From Peptoniphilus sp. KCTC 25270 (lineage in GTDB: Bacteria > Bacillota > Clostridia > Tissierellales > Peptoniphilaceae), in assembly GCF_021012875.1 (NCBI RefSeq), contig NZ_JAJMZJ010000006.1, positions 1 to 55,364 of the forward strand: a DNA stretch of 55,364 nt, in the 5' to 3' direction. The notes below the pieces were generated by a model. It was given only the letters and a program-made list of their open reading frames with translations. It did no database searches and had not been told where the DNA came from. The stretch's first letter is position 1, and each line of letters starts with the position of its first letter. Both the position numbers and the translations under genes were made by a program. Shown piece by piece: positions 42,611-51,176 of this stretch.

Positions 42611-42809
42611 ATTATTTTCTTATCATACCATAAAATACACCCTTTTTTGAAATTTTCCTCTATATTTTATAAGAATTGTTTTCTTCCCGAATCTATCCCT
42701 TCAAAAAAATGGCTATATTTCCCTCTAAACCGTACACAAAGAGATAAAAAAACCTTATCCTCTTCCTATCTTAAATGTTTTCATTCAATCTAATATTTTC
42801 ATATATCCA
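42611..42809. other. AT-rich divergent intergenic region
   Basis: Holds the upstream regions of the membrane protein gene (minus) and the matrixin-like gene (plus). Apart from the plus-strand promoter that begins at 42810, no structured element is recognised. Confidence 0.4.
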
Positions 42810-42839
42810 TTGACTGTTTTTTTTTTTTTTTGATACACT
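42810..42839 (+). promoter_or_regulatory. Promoter of the matrixin-like gene with T15 tract in the spacer
   Basis: TTGACT (42810-42815), then G, then fifteen T (42817-42831), GA, then TACACT (42834-42839), an 18-bp spacer. A near-consensus -35 with nearly the whole spacer made of one base is expected to change length by slippage, altering promoter strength. The -10 is weaker than the -35. Confidence 0.6.
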
Positions 42840-42880
42840 CGCAAAGAATTCTGATATTTTGTACTTAGAAAGGAGTTCCC

Positions 42881-43462
42881 ATGAAATTAAGATATAAGAT
42901 TCCATTTTTTACTCTTCTGATTTTATTTTTTCCCACTTTCTTAACTTCAGGAAAAATATACGCTTATACCTTACATACAAATAGGCCCGCAAATGTTTTA
43001 CGTTACCAAGTTTACTCGGGATTTTCTACTCTCTCTAAAAAACATTTTAATGATGCCATGTATGAATGGAACGCAGCTCTTGGTAAAAATTTTTTGCAAG
43101 TATCCGGTTCTCATTCAAAAACCAATTATCCATCTGAAGATGGAATTTCAAGGATCTATAAAGTAGCCGCAGGAAAAGATTATGTTGCCCAAAACACACG
43201 GTTGCCTCCAGGACAGTTCTATTTTTTTGAATCAGATGTCAACATTAATTCCAGTTATAATTGGGCAAATAGCGCACAACCTTCTTGCTATGACACCAAT
43301 AGTGTGTTTTTACATGAAATGGGACATAGTGTCTGTATTAATCATTCTCAAACTACAGATGCTGTTATGTACAAACTTGTATATACGAATAGAGAATTCC
43401 GCTATTTAAGACCTGATGATCTCAATGCTGTTTCTGCCGTAAAAATTCAAATCCCCGGTTAG
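42881..43462 (+). CDS. Secreted matrixin-like (metzincin) metalloprotease
   Basis: 193 residues. Signal peptide with likely cleavage after IYA (residue 28). The zinc site is HEMGHSVCINHS at residues 145-156, giving His145, Glu146, His149 and His155, and the Met-turn is AVMY (Met163), as in M10 matrixins. The Gly normally three residues after the second His is Cys152, and another Cys is at 136, so a disulfide near the active site is possible. No propeptide cysteine switch is seen. AAAGGAG precedes the ATG. It forms an operon with the next gene, 9 nt downstream. Confidence 0.82.
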   Translation: MKLRYKIPFFTLLILFFPTFLTSGKIYAYTLHTNRPANVLRYQVYSGFSTLSKKHFNDAMYEWNAALGKNFLQVSGSHSKTNYPSEDGISRIYKVAAGKDYVAQNTRLPPGQFYFFESDVNINSSYNWANSAQPSCYDTNSVFLHEMGHSVCINHSQTTDAVMYKLVYTNREFRYLRPDDLNAVSAVKIQIPG

Positions 43463-43471
43463 GAGGAAATA

Positions 43472-44170
43472 ATGAAAAACAAAAAATATATTTTTGCTCT
43501 ATTGAGTCTGTGTATTCTTTGTGGGCTTTTCTTTTTTGTAAAGGAAGATACCACGAAAGGAGAAAATACTTCTCAGGAAATAGAGGTCTCCTCTTCCTAC
43601 CCTTATTTTACTCCTGAAGAAAAAATTCAACGTTCTTATTTGGTAGTTGAAGCAAAATTTAAGGGTCATCTTCCCCCTTTCAAAATCAAGCCTACCAATG
43701 GAGGGGCTCCTTTGATTCATAAAGACTCTCAGTTTGAGGTTATAAAAGTTTTTAAAGGGGATATTCAAGAAAAAGAAATAATACAAATTCGTTCCTTGGG
43801 AGGAAAATACAAAGGAGAGAGCACTTCTTCTGATTTTGATTCTATTTCTTATAATGGAAAACAAAATTATCTCTTTTTCTTAACCAAGTTCCCTTTTGAT
43901 ACTTATAAGACAGACGAAGATTATTATGATACTGTAACGGGTCCCTTTGGTATCTATATAAAGGGAAACGATGGAATTTTTTATGGAGTAGCAGATTCTC
44001 AAGATGCCATCGATCCTTCTCTTTTGGAAAACTCTACTGACGCTACAAATCCTAGAGATATTTATCTACAACAACTCAAAGAGAGCTATGAAAGAGGGCA
44101 GTTGACCACAGAAGAATATGAAAATACTTTGGCCGAAGAGAATCGTTTTGGAACCGTAGAAAGAGAATAA
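43472..44170 (+). CDS. Membrane-anchored exported protein, paralog of the 27650-28270 lipoprotein
   Basis: 232 residues with an N-terminal membrane segment (about 5-23) that has no proper lipobox. The ectodomain carries the same ordered features as the paralog: YPYFTPEEKI, YLVVEAKFKG, SQFEVIKVFKGD, IIQIRSLGGKY, QNYLFFLTKF and GIYIKGNDGIFYGV. A 50-residue polar tail follows (YLQQLKESYERGQLTTEEYEN). Its ribosome binding site TTAGGAGG includes the stop codon of the protease gene, so the two are coupled. It may restrain or assist the protease; this is inference. Confidence 0.72.
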   Translation: MKNKKYIFALLSLCILCGLFFFVKEDTTKGENTSQEIEVSSSYPYFTPEEKIQRSYLVVEAKFKGHLPPFKIKPTNGGAPLIHKDSQFEVIKVFKGDIQEKEIIQIRSLGGKYKGESTSSDFDSISYNGKQNYLFFLTKFPFDTYKTDEDYYDTVTGPFGIYIKGNDGIFYGVADSQDAIDPSLLENSTDATNPRDIYLQQLKESYERGQLTTEEYENTLAEENRFGTVERE

Positions 44171-44200
44171 AAAACACCACCTTGTAAGGTGGTGTTTTTT
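44171..44200. terminator. Bidirectional terminator
   Basis: AACACCACCTT / AAGGTGGTGTT stem with a GT loop and T run; serves the matrixin operon and the convergent flavoprotein gene. Confidence 0.88.
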
Positions 44201-44202
44201 AT

Positions 44203-45378
44203 TTATGCTTTTGTAAATGGATATACTTCTTCTTGTACATCTGCAATGGCTTTTTGTTGGTAAACATAGTTTTTCACTTTGCCCATTGCTTTTGTATTTC
44301 CGTATAAAATCGCTCCTGTTACGATGCCATCTTTTACAAATAGACGGTGGTGTTCTACGCCTTCATCGTATTTGTAAACGTCGCCTTCTCCAATTGCGCC
44401 TACGCTGAAAATTTGAACATCTCCCATGTCCAATTTTGTAAACAATTTTGGAACGTCATAAGTTGCTTCTACTCCAGATAAGTTTGAACCAGCTACTTTT
44501 CCCATTTCCATAGAAGCTGTCCACAATCCCAATACTTGATCGTGTACTTCTACTACATCCCCTGCGGCATAGATTCCTTCTACGCTTGTTTCCATTTTCT
44601 CGTTTACTAAGATTCCACGGTTGATTTCAATGGCTGTATCTTTTACCAATTCTAAGTTTGGACGTACGCCCATAGACATAAGAACCGCATCTACCTCAAT
44701 GCTTGTTCCATCATCAAATTGGATTCCTTCTACTTTATCGTCCCCTAAGAAACATTCTGTGTTTTTGTTTAGGTAAACGGAATATCCTTCGTCTTTTAAT
44801 TGTTCGTTTAGGCTCAATCCCAACTCGCGGTTTAATTGACGAGTCATTACGTAATCGCTGCGATCGATAATGCTAACTTCTTTTCCTAGCTCTTTCAAAG
44901 ATTCCGCTGCTTCTAGACCTAAGATTCCGCCACCTAATACGGCAACGCGGTCATATTTTTCTACGTATTCTCTAAATTGAATTAAGTCTTCGTATTTTCT
45001 AAGAGCAAAAATACCTTTTTTCTCTACCCCTTTAATTGGTGGTACAAAAGCACTTGCTCCTACGGCCAAAAGAATTTTGTCCGCTGTAATTTCTTTTCCA
45101 TTTTCTAAGATTAAGCGTTTTTCTTCAGGAATAATTTCTTTTACACGTGCGTTTAATTCTTTGTCTACATCATGTTCTTCATACCAGCTTGCATCGCAAA
45201 CGTAAGGTTGTGTTGTATCGTCTTCACAGATTAATTCTGTAATTTTAATACGGTAATAAGTTTCGTATGGCTCTTCTGAAATCAATACGATCGTACCTTC
45301 TTTGTCATTTTTACGAATTTCCTTTGCTGCTGTATAGCCAGCGATTCCATTTCCTACAATTGCATAATTAAAATTCAC
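44203..45378 (-). CDS. FAD-dependent NAD(P)H oxidoreductase (rubredoxin reductase-like)
   Basis: About 391 residues. FAD-binding motif GNGIAGYTAAKEI near residue 10, NAD-binding AVLGGGILGLEAAESL near 145 and the second FAD motif GIYAAGDVVEV near 265 define the pyridine nucleotide-disulfide fold without the redox CxxxxC pair. Close types are NADH:rubredoxin reductase and the NirB N-terminal domain, used in anaerobes for electron transfer or oxygen detoxification. I choose GTG 45378, 6 nt after GAGG, over GTG 45390. It follows potD by about 30 nt without a terminator. Confidence 0.85.
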   Translation of the reverse strand: MNFNYAIVGNGIAGYTAAKEIRKNDKEGTIVLISEEPYETYYRIKITELICEDDTTQPYVCDASWYEEHDVDKELNARVKEIIPEEKRLILENGKEITADKILLAVGASAFVPPIKGVEKKGIFALRKYEDLIQFREYVEKYDRVAVLGGGILGLEAAESLKELGKEVSIIDRSDYVMTRQLNRELGLSLNEQLKDEGYSVYLNKNTECFLGDDKVEGIQFDDGTSIEVDAVLMSMGVRPNLELVKDTAIEINRGILVNEKMETSVEGIYAAGDVVEVHDQVLGLWTASMEMGKVAGSNLSGVEATYDVPKLFTKLDMGDVQIFSVGAIGEGDVYKYDEGVEHHRLFVKDGIVTGAILYGNTKAMGKVKNYVYQQKAIADVQEEVYPFTKA

Positions 45379-45409
45379 AGTTTTCCTCACTTTCAGACAT
45401 TAAAATTTC

Positions 45410-46447
45410 TTATTGAGCCGTAACTTCGGTCCAAATTCGATCGTATAGCTCTACCATTTCTCCTAAATCACGATATACCTCAGTAGGAGGCATATTGTCC
45501 AAATCTGGATACGCCAACGGGTTCTCCTTGATTTCTTCTGGTAACAATTCAATCGCTTCAGGTATCGGCGATGTGTAGCCAACAGAATATTCCGCGTTCA
45601 TTTCGGCAATTTCTGGACGACACATAAAGTCAATAAAAGCCATGGCATCTTCTGGATTCTTGGCATTTTTTGGCACGGCAAAGCAGTCATACCAAAGATT
45701 GGTGCCATCCTTAGGTATAATATACTCTAGATCCGGATTTTCGTCTACCATCATTAGAGCATCTCCTGAATACATTACACTAATTCCTGCATCTCCTTGA
45801 CTCATTACATCTCGCCCTTCGTCTGCTAAATAAGCATAAACCAAAGGTTTTTGTTGAATCAAGGCATTTTTTGCCTCTTCCAATTCCCTTGGATTGCGGC
45901 TATTCATAGAATACCCTAAATATTTTAAGGCTACAGCGATACTGTCTCTTTGAGAATTGTACATAATAATTTGACCTTTATACTTATTATCCCAAAGGGC
46001 ACTCCAAGAATCAATATCTTCTGAAATATAGGAACGATTTACAATCAATCCCAATGTCCCCCAGAAATAAGGAATGCTGTACTGATTCCCCGGATCGTAT
46101 TCTTTGTCCATAAGTCGTGGATCCAATTTACCAAAATTCGTCAATTTGCTTTTATCTAAAGGCAGAAGCATATCTTCTCGAATCATCCGCTCAATCATAT
46201 ATTCCGAAGGAACAACGACGTCGTATGGATCGGAGTTCTGCTTTATTTTTACATACATATCTTCGTTGGAGGCGAAGGTGTCATAGACAACCTTAATTCC
46301 CGTTTCTTCTTCAAACATTGCCACGGTTTCCATGTCGATATAATCTCCCCAGTTGTAAACGTGAAGAACTCGACCGGTTTCGGAGCTACGACAAGACGTT
46401 AAGAAAAACAGGGCCACCAAAAGAAAAATACTATACATTTTCTTCAT
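45410..46447 (-). CDS. potD: Spermidine/putrescine ABC transporter substrate-binding lipoprotein
   Basis: 345 residues. Lipoprotein signal ends FLTSC. The PotD start LHVYNWGDYID is followed by VVYDTFASNEDMYVKIKQ, DVVVPSEYMIERM and YSIPYFWGTLGLIVNRS, all typical of polyamine-binding proteins. It captures polyamines outside the membrane and delivers them to PotBC. The ATG at 46447 directly follows the potC stop, with GAGGTG 4 nt upstream. It is gene five of XRE-potA-potB-potC-potD. Confidence 0.95.
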   Translation of the reverse strand: MKKMYSIFLLVALFFLTSCRSSETGRVLHVYNWGDYIDMETVAMFEEETGIKVVYDTFASNEDMYVKIKQNSDPYDVVVPSEYMIERMIREDMLLPLDKSKLTNFGKLDPRLMDKEYDPGNQYSIPYFWGTLGLIVNRSYISEDIDSWSALWDNKYKGQIIMYNSQRDSIAVALKYLGYSMNSRNPRELEEAKNALIQQKPLVYAYLADEGRDVMSQGDAGISVMYSGDALMMVDENPDLEYIIPKDGTNLWYDCFAVPKNAKNPEDAMAFIDFMCRPEIAEMNAEYSVGYTSPIPEAIELLPEEIKENPLAYPDLDNMPPTEVYRDLGEMVELYDRIWTEVTAQ

Positions 46448-46448
46448 G

Positions 46449-47228
46449 TTACACCTCAAACTTTACTAAATCAATATCTTTTTTATTAATAATCAGCAAA
46501 AGGATAAGCACCGTTGCAAATAAAATCGTAGAAATCGCATTCATCGATGGATTGATTCCCGTTTTTGCCATGGAATACAGTGTAATACTTAAATTGGACA
46601 CCCCTTGTCCTGTGGTAAAAAATGAGATAATAAAATCATCTACAGACAAGGTAAAGGCCATTAAAGCTCCAGAAATAATCCCCGGCTTAATTTGAGGCAA
46701 AATTACATATCGTAAAGCATAGGAAGGAGTTGCTCCTAAATCATAGGCTGCTTCCAATACATTTTTATTTAACTGGTTGAGTTTTGGCAATACGTTGAGT
46801 ATCACATAGGGCATGCAAAAAACGACATGAGATAAAATCATTGTCAAAAGCCCTTGTTCCATTTGGATGAATCCAAACAAACTCATTAAGGCAACGGCTG
46901 TAACAATGTCTGGATTCAAAACTGGCAAATAGTTGACGTTTAACAATAAATTTTGCGTTTTTCTTCGATATTGCTGAATTCCTATGGCAGACAAGGTTCC
47001 TAAAATCGTCGAGAAAACCGTCGCCACCACAGCAACCAAAATAGTATAGTAGAAACTTTGTAAAATAATTGGATCGGAAATCAAGTCTGTGTACCAATGA
47101 AGGGTAAATCCAGCCCAAACACCCCGTAGTTTTGAGTCATTGAAACTAAATACAATCAGAACAACAATGGGAAGATACAAGAACAAGAGCATGAGTCCCA
47201 AATAAATTTTTTTCATCCACTTTGCCAT
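46449..47228 (-). CDS. potC: Spermidine/putrescine ABC transporter permease PotC
   Basis: 259 residues with six membrane helices. The coupling motif is EAAYDLGATPSYALRYVILPQIKPGI near residue 165, the EAA loop of BPD_transp_1 permeases. The N-terminal YLPIVVLIVFSFNDSK is typical for PotC. The start codon directly abuts the potB stop (TAAATG). It forms the channel with PotB. Confidence 0.95.
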   Translation of the reverse strand: MAKWMKKIYLGLMLLFLYLPIVVLIVFSFNDSKLRGVWAGFTLHWYTDLISDPIILQSFYYTILVAVVATVFSTILGTLSAIGIQQYRRKTQNLLLNVNYLPVLNPDIVTAVALMSLFGFIQMEQGLLTMILSHVVFCMPYVILNVLPKLNQLNKNVLEAAYDLGATPSYALRYVILPQIKPGIISGALMAFTLSVDDFIISFFTTGQGVSNLSITLYSMAKTGINPSMNAISTILFATVLILLLIINKKDIDLVKFEV

Positions 47229-48056
47229 TTATTTCCTCCCTTCCATTTTCTTTGGCCCCGTAAACAAACGGAACGCTCCTAATAATACAAACATAATTAC
47301 AATCAAAACAACCGATACAGCTGAGCCAAAAGGCCAGTTTCCTGTAAATCGATATTGTTGCTCAATTAAATTCCCTACCAAGTAATATTTATTTCCTCCT
47401 AATAAAGAAGAGATAACAAAAGTAGATAAGGCAGGAATAAAGCACATTAAAATTCCACTGGTAATTCCAGGGACACTTAACGGCAAAATAACTTTTTGAA
47501 ACACCATTCTTGGAGTGGCGCCTAAATCCTTCGCTGCATCAATTAAAGAGTGGTCCATTTTTGTTAGAATGGTGTAGATTGGCAAGACCATAAATGGTAA
47601 GAAATTGTAAATCATACCCATTAGAATGGATCCTTGATTGTACATCATATCAAAAGGTCCTAAGCCAATTAAGCCTAATATTCGATTTAATACTCCATTT
47701 CTTCCTAAAAGAGTAATCCATGCGTAGGTTCTTAATAAAAAGTTCATCCACATAGGAATAATAAACAAAAGAATATACATAGAACCTTTTTTTGCCTCCA
47801 TTTGGGAAATGATATAAGCAATTGGATAGCCCATAATTAAACAAACCGCTGTAGAGGCCAAAGCCAACCAAACGGATCGAATCAAAATCCGAATATAAAG
47901 GGATTCAAAAAATCTCGTGAAGTTTTCTAAACTAAAGGTAAAAGACTGCATATCCATAGATTTTACTCCATTGAATGCGTAAACCACTACCAAAAGCAAG
48001 GGCAAGATCACAAATAAGACGGTCCAAAAAATAAAAGGTATGGAATATTTTTTCAT
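47229..48056 (-). CDS. potB: Spermidine/putrescine ABC transporter permease PotB
   Basis: 275 residues with six membrane helices and the EAA-type motif DAAKDLGATPRMVFQKVILPLSVPGI near residue 185. PLLLVVVYAFNGV at the N terminus and LLRTYAWITLLGRNGVLN near 110 are typical of PotB. ATG 48056 has GGGG 7 nt upstream and follows the potA stop closely. Confidence 0.95.
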   Translation of the reverse strand: MKKYSIPFIFWTVLFVILPLLLVVVYAFNGVKSMDMQSFTFSLENFTRFFESLYIRILIRSVWLALASTAVCLIMGYPIAYIISQMEAKKGSMYILLFIIPMWMNFLLRTYAWITLLGRNGVLNRILGLIGLGPFDMMYNQGSILMGMIYNFLPFMVLPIYTILTKMDHSLIDAAKDLGATPRMVFQKVILPLSVPGITSGILMCFIPALSTFVISSLLGGNKYYLVGNLIEQQYRFTGNWPFGSAVSVVLIVIMFVLLGAFRLFTGPKKMEGRK

Positions 48057-48058
48057 AA

Positions 48059-49099
48059 TCAATCCCCTTTTTTCATTACGTGGATGTTATCTGGAATTAC
48101 ACGAATTCCTACCGTTTTTCCCACTTCTGGGGCTACCGTTGATTGAACCACCCAATTTCTTTCTTTTACATTTACTATCATTTCATAATGAACGCCCTTA
48201 AATACAACCGATTTTACCAATCCATTTAACAAATCTTCGGTTGGTTCCACCAATTCCACATCCTCTGGGCGAATAACTACTTCTACTTTTTCATTGGGAG
48301 AGAACCCCTTGTCTACGCAAATGAAATCCACCCCTTCAATCTCTACCAAACGGTCTTGTTTCATAATGGCAGGTAAAATGTTGGACTGGCCAATAAAATT
48401 CGCTACAAAGGCATTTTTAGGCTCATTATAGATATCAATAGGGGATCCGATCTGTTGAATTTCTCCCTCATTCATAACAACAATGGTATCCGACATAGTA
48501 AGGGCTTCTTCTTGATCGTGAGTTACATAAATAAAAGTAATCCCTACTTTTTCTTGAATTCGTTTCAACTCAAACTGCATCTGTTTTCGAAGTTTTAAGT
48601 CCAACGCGCCCAAGGGCTCGTCCAATAAGAGCACTTTGGGCTCGTTTACCAACGCTCTTGCAATAGCTATACGTTGTTGTTGTCCTCCAGAAAGGGAGTC
48701 AATGGTACGATTTTCAAAGTTCGGAAGATTTACCAAACGCAAAACTTCTTTTACCCTTTCTTTCATTTCTTTTTCTGGAATGTTTTGAATTTTTAAGCCA
48801 AAGGCAATGTTATCAAAAACGTTCAAATGAGGAAACAGGGCATAGTTTTGGAATACGGTGTTAATTGGTCTTTCGTAGGATTTTAATTTCATCAAATCTT
48901 TTCCGTTAAATAAAATTTCTCCTGCGTCTGGCGTTTCAAAGCCGGCAATCATACGCAATGTTGTCGTTTTTCCACATCCACTAGGACCAAGTAAAGTCAA
49001 AAACTCCTTATCCCGAATATACAAATTGATTCCTTTTAAGACTTTTGTATCATCAAAAGATTTTTCTAAATTTACTAAATGAATTAAATTTTGCTCCAT
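48059..49099 (-). CDS. potA: Spermidine/putrescine ABC transporter ATP-binding protein
   Basis: 346 residues. Walker [10 protein letters not shown] near residue 38, signature [15 protein letters not shown] near 135, Walker [13 protein letters not shown] near 155 and the H-loop [10 protein letters not shown] near 190. The C-terminal TOBE_2 domain contains [10 protein letters not shown]. It powers polyamine import. TTTAGGAGGTGG precedes the ATG. It follows the XRE-cupin regulator by 10 nt. Confidence 0.96.
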   Translation of the reverse strand: MEQNLIHLVNLEKSFDDTKVLKGINLYIRDKEFLTLLGPSGCGKTTTLRMIAGFETPDAGEILFNGKDLMKLKSYERPINTVFQNYALFPHLNVFDNIAFGLKIQNIPEKEMKERVKEVLRLVNLPNFENRTIDSLSGGQQQRIAIARALVNEPKVLLLDEPLGALDLKLRKQMQFELKRIQEKVGITFIYVTHDQEEALTMSDTIVVMNEGEIQQIGSPIDIYNEPKNAFVANFIGQSNILPAIMKQDRLVEIEGVDFICVDKGFSPNEKVEVVIRPEDVELVEPTEDLLNGLVKSVVFKGVHYEMIVNVKERNWVVQSTVAPEVGKTVGIRVIPDNIHVMKKGD

Positions 49100-49109
49100 A
49101 TTCCACCTC

Positions 49110-49649
49110 CTAAAAACTTGGCGGGCTACAAACCCACAATACCTTTGCTACGGACTTGCCTTTATTCCGAAAAAATTGAGGCTCTTCTCCTGTACTATAA
49201 ATGGTTTGGTTTTTCTTTACCATTTCTACTTCTTTCCCAAAATGGAATTCCACTTGCCCCGAAAATATATAGGCGAAAGATTCCCCTTCAAAAGGACCGA
49301 GAATTTTTGTCTCTCCTCCCGGTTGAATCTCCCATAAAGTAGGTTCCATCTCATTTTTTTGAGCATTTGGCACAATATAAGAAAGAAGATATCCCAATTC
49401 TTCATTTTCTGCTTCAAAAAAGTCTTCTTCATGAAAAACTCGTTGTTCCACTTGCGTGTTCTTGAAAAAATTTTCTGGATTCGTTCCCAAAGCTTCCAAA
49501 ATATATAAGAAGGTCGTTATGGAAGGACTGGTTAAATTCCGTTCAATTTGAGAGATAAATCCCTTGGTTAATTCACATCGTTCTGCCAATTCTTCTTGAG
49601 TTAAATTCTGCTGTTGCCGCAACAATCGAATTCGACTTCCAATGTCCAT
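49110..49649 (-). CDS. XRE-family regulator with C-terminal cupin domain
   Basis: 179 residues. A helix-turn-helix domain fills residues 5-60 ([21 protein letters not shown]...[14 protein letters not shown]), followed by a cupin barrel from about 100 ([33 protein letters not shown]). This class (PuuR-like) senses small ligands in the cupin; as first gene of the potABCD unit it probably controls polyamine uptake, and autoregulation is likely. GGAGGTGG precedes the ATG. Confidence 0.92.
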   Translation of the reverse strand: MDIGSRIRLLRQQQNLTQEELAERCELTKGFISQIERNLTSPSITTFLYILEALGTNPENFFKNTQVEQRVFHEEDFFEAENEELGYLLSYIVPNAQKNEMEPTLWEIQPGGETKILGPFEGESFAYIFSGQVEFHFGKEVEMVKKNQTIYSTGEEPQFFRNKGKSVAKVLWVCSPPSF

Positions 49650-49699
49650 ACGCCACCTCCATTAAACTAAAAATTTACAATTACTAAACAACTATTTTA

Positions 49700-49728
49700 T
49701 TATAAAGATTTGAAAAGAGCTGGTCAAG
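49700..49728 (-). promoter_or_regulatory. Promoter of the XRE-potABCD operon
   Basis: TTGACC (49723-49728), 17 bp, TATAAT (49700-49705). The leader of about 45 nt is AT-rich and contains repeated TTTAGT, a possible operator area. Confidence 0.85.
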
Positions 49729-49763
49729 ATGTTCTTTCCAATCTATAAAAATAATTTTTCCAC

Positions 49764-49793
49764 AAAAAAAGTACAGCCTTTTCAGACTGTACC
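49764..49793 (-). terminator. Terminator of the TPM-domain gene
   Basis: GTACAGTC / GGCTGTAC stem with a 6-nt loop and seven T on the minus strand, 12 nt past the stop codon. Confidence 0.85.
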
Positions 49794-49804
49794 TATTCTT
49801 CTAT

Positions 49805-50614
49805 TTACCAGCCACCGCCGGCACCTCCGCCGCCAGAACGACCGCCACCGCCGAAGTTTCCTCCGCCGCCAAAGCCGCCTCCACCGAAGCCGCCGCTGCC
49901 GAATCCTCCGCCACCAAAACTTCCAGGGAAGAAAATTGGTCCACGGTATCTTCGTCTACGACCGCCTCGACCACCGCCACCTGTAAAGATGGAAATAAGG
50001 ATGATAAAAATAACGATGCGAACAACCATACCGATAATCCGCTCTCGGTTTCTATTGTTGCTATCTTCTATTGGCCTACTTGGTTTCAGAGAAGCATCTC
50101 TAGAAATACTTACATTGTATTCTTCTTCAATTTTTCCCAATACATCATAAAAAGCGTTCAAAATTCCATTTTGAAACTCGCCTTCTTGGAAATAAGAAGT
50201 CATATTGTTCAAAATCGATTGGGCCACCATATCAGGAATCGGGCCTTCTAAACCATATCCAACTTCCATTTGGAACTCTCTTTCTTCCATGGTTATCAAA
50301 AGAAGAATTCCGTTATTTTTATCGGCACTTCCAATTTTCCATTTTTCAAAAAGCTCCACAGCGGTCTCTTTACTTGTGGCATTTTCTGGCAAATGATTTA
50401 AGGTTGCAATAACAATTTGCGCCCCTGTTTCTTCATATAAATTTTCGTTAATACGTACGATTTCATTTTTTGCCTTGTCATCTAACAAACCTGCTTCATC
50501 ATAAACATAAAATTCATGACTTGCCTCAGGCAGTTGTAAATCCTTCCCATACACTACTGAGCTTGAAAAAAGAATCATTACAGCAAAAAATATGGAAAAT
50601 AGATTTTTCTTCAT
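49805..50614 (-). CDS. TPM-domain exported membrane protein with glycine-rich tail
   Basis: 269 residues. Signal peptide (1-23), then a TPM domain (about 35-160) with FYVYDEAGLLDDKAK, QIVIATLNHLPENATSKETA and NGILLLITMEEREFQMEVGYGLEG. A membrane helix near 205 (IVIFIILISIFTG) is followed by a tail almost entirely of Gly, Phe and Ser ending GGGAGGGW. The tail makes this stretch of DNA far more GC-rich than its surroundings. TPM proteins (YgcG type) often lie beside LemA, as here. Role unknown, possibly in membrane or photosystem-like protein upkeep. Confidence 0.9.
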   Translation of the reverse strand: MKKNLFSIFFAVMILFSSSVVYGKDLQLPEASHEFYVYDEAGLLDDKAKNEIVRINENLYEETGAQIVIATLNHLPENATSKETAVELFEKWKIGSADKNNGILLLITMEEREFQMEVGYGLEGPIPDMVAQSILNNMTSYFQEGEFQNGILNAFYDVLGKIEEEYNVSISRDASLKPSRPIEDSNNRNRERIIGMVVRIVIFIILISIFTGGGGRGGRRRRYRGPIFFPGSFGGGGFGSGGFGGGGFGGGGNFGGGGRSGGGGAGGGW

Positions 50615-50624
50615 GGCTCATCTC

Positions 50625-51176
50625 CTAAAATTGTACTTGTGGAACCTCACTTGCACCTTCAGAAATTTCAAAGTATTGACGTTGTTGGAATCCCAAAATC
50701 CCCGCTACCAAATTGGTAGGGAAACGACGAACGGACAAATTATAATCCCCAACGGTTTCGTTATAACGTTGTCTTTCTACCGCAATACGATTCTCTGTTC
50801 CTGCCAACTCCGCTTGTAAATTTTGGAAATTTTCGTTGGCTTTTAGTTCTGGATACGCTTCTACTACAACATTAATACTACGCATTGCTTCATTCATTTG
50901 CTCGTTGGCTTCTGCGTATTCTTCTGGTGTTTGTGCGTTATTTACCGCACTACGAGCGTTTGTTACTTGGGTAAATACGTCTTCTTCATGTTGCGCGTAG
51001 CCTTTTACTGTTTCCACTAAGTTCGGAATCAAATCCGCACGTCTTTGCATAGTGTTTTCTACTTGTGACCATGCCACGTCCACCTGATTATCTAGTCCCG
51101 TCAACTTATTATAAGTGGATCCAAAAATTGCCGCCAAAATAACAATAATGACAACAACAGGTATTAATTTTTTCAT
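50625..51176 (-). CDS. lemA: LemA family protein
   Basis: 183 residues. One N-terminal membrane helix (3-19), then the helical LemA body: NKLTGLDNQVDVAWSQVENTMQRRADLIPNLVETVKGYAQHE and the C-terminal YNETVGDYNLSVRRFPTNLVAGILGF. The protein faces outside. It is adjacent to the TPM-domain gene, with 10 nt between them, and the ATG overlaps the thiI stop (ATGA), so it is part of the iscS-thiI-lemA-TPM operon. Function in most bacteria is unclear. Confidence 0.95.
   Translation of the reverse strand: MKKLIPVVVIIVILAAIFGSTYNKLTGLDNQVDVAWSQVENTMQRRADLIPNLVETVKGYAQHEEDVFTQVTNARSAVNNAQTPEEYAEANEQMNEAMRSINVVVEAYPELKANENFQNLQAELAGTENRIAVERQRYNETVGDYNLSVRRFPTNLVAGILGFQQRQYFEISEGASEVPQVQF

Noticed and set aside
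49810-49980. GC-rich patch as foreign DNA
   Set aside because: It only reflects the glycine-rich tail of the TPM-domain protein, a normal feature of this family.
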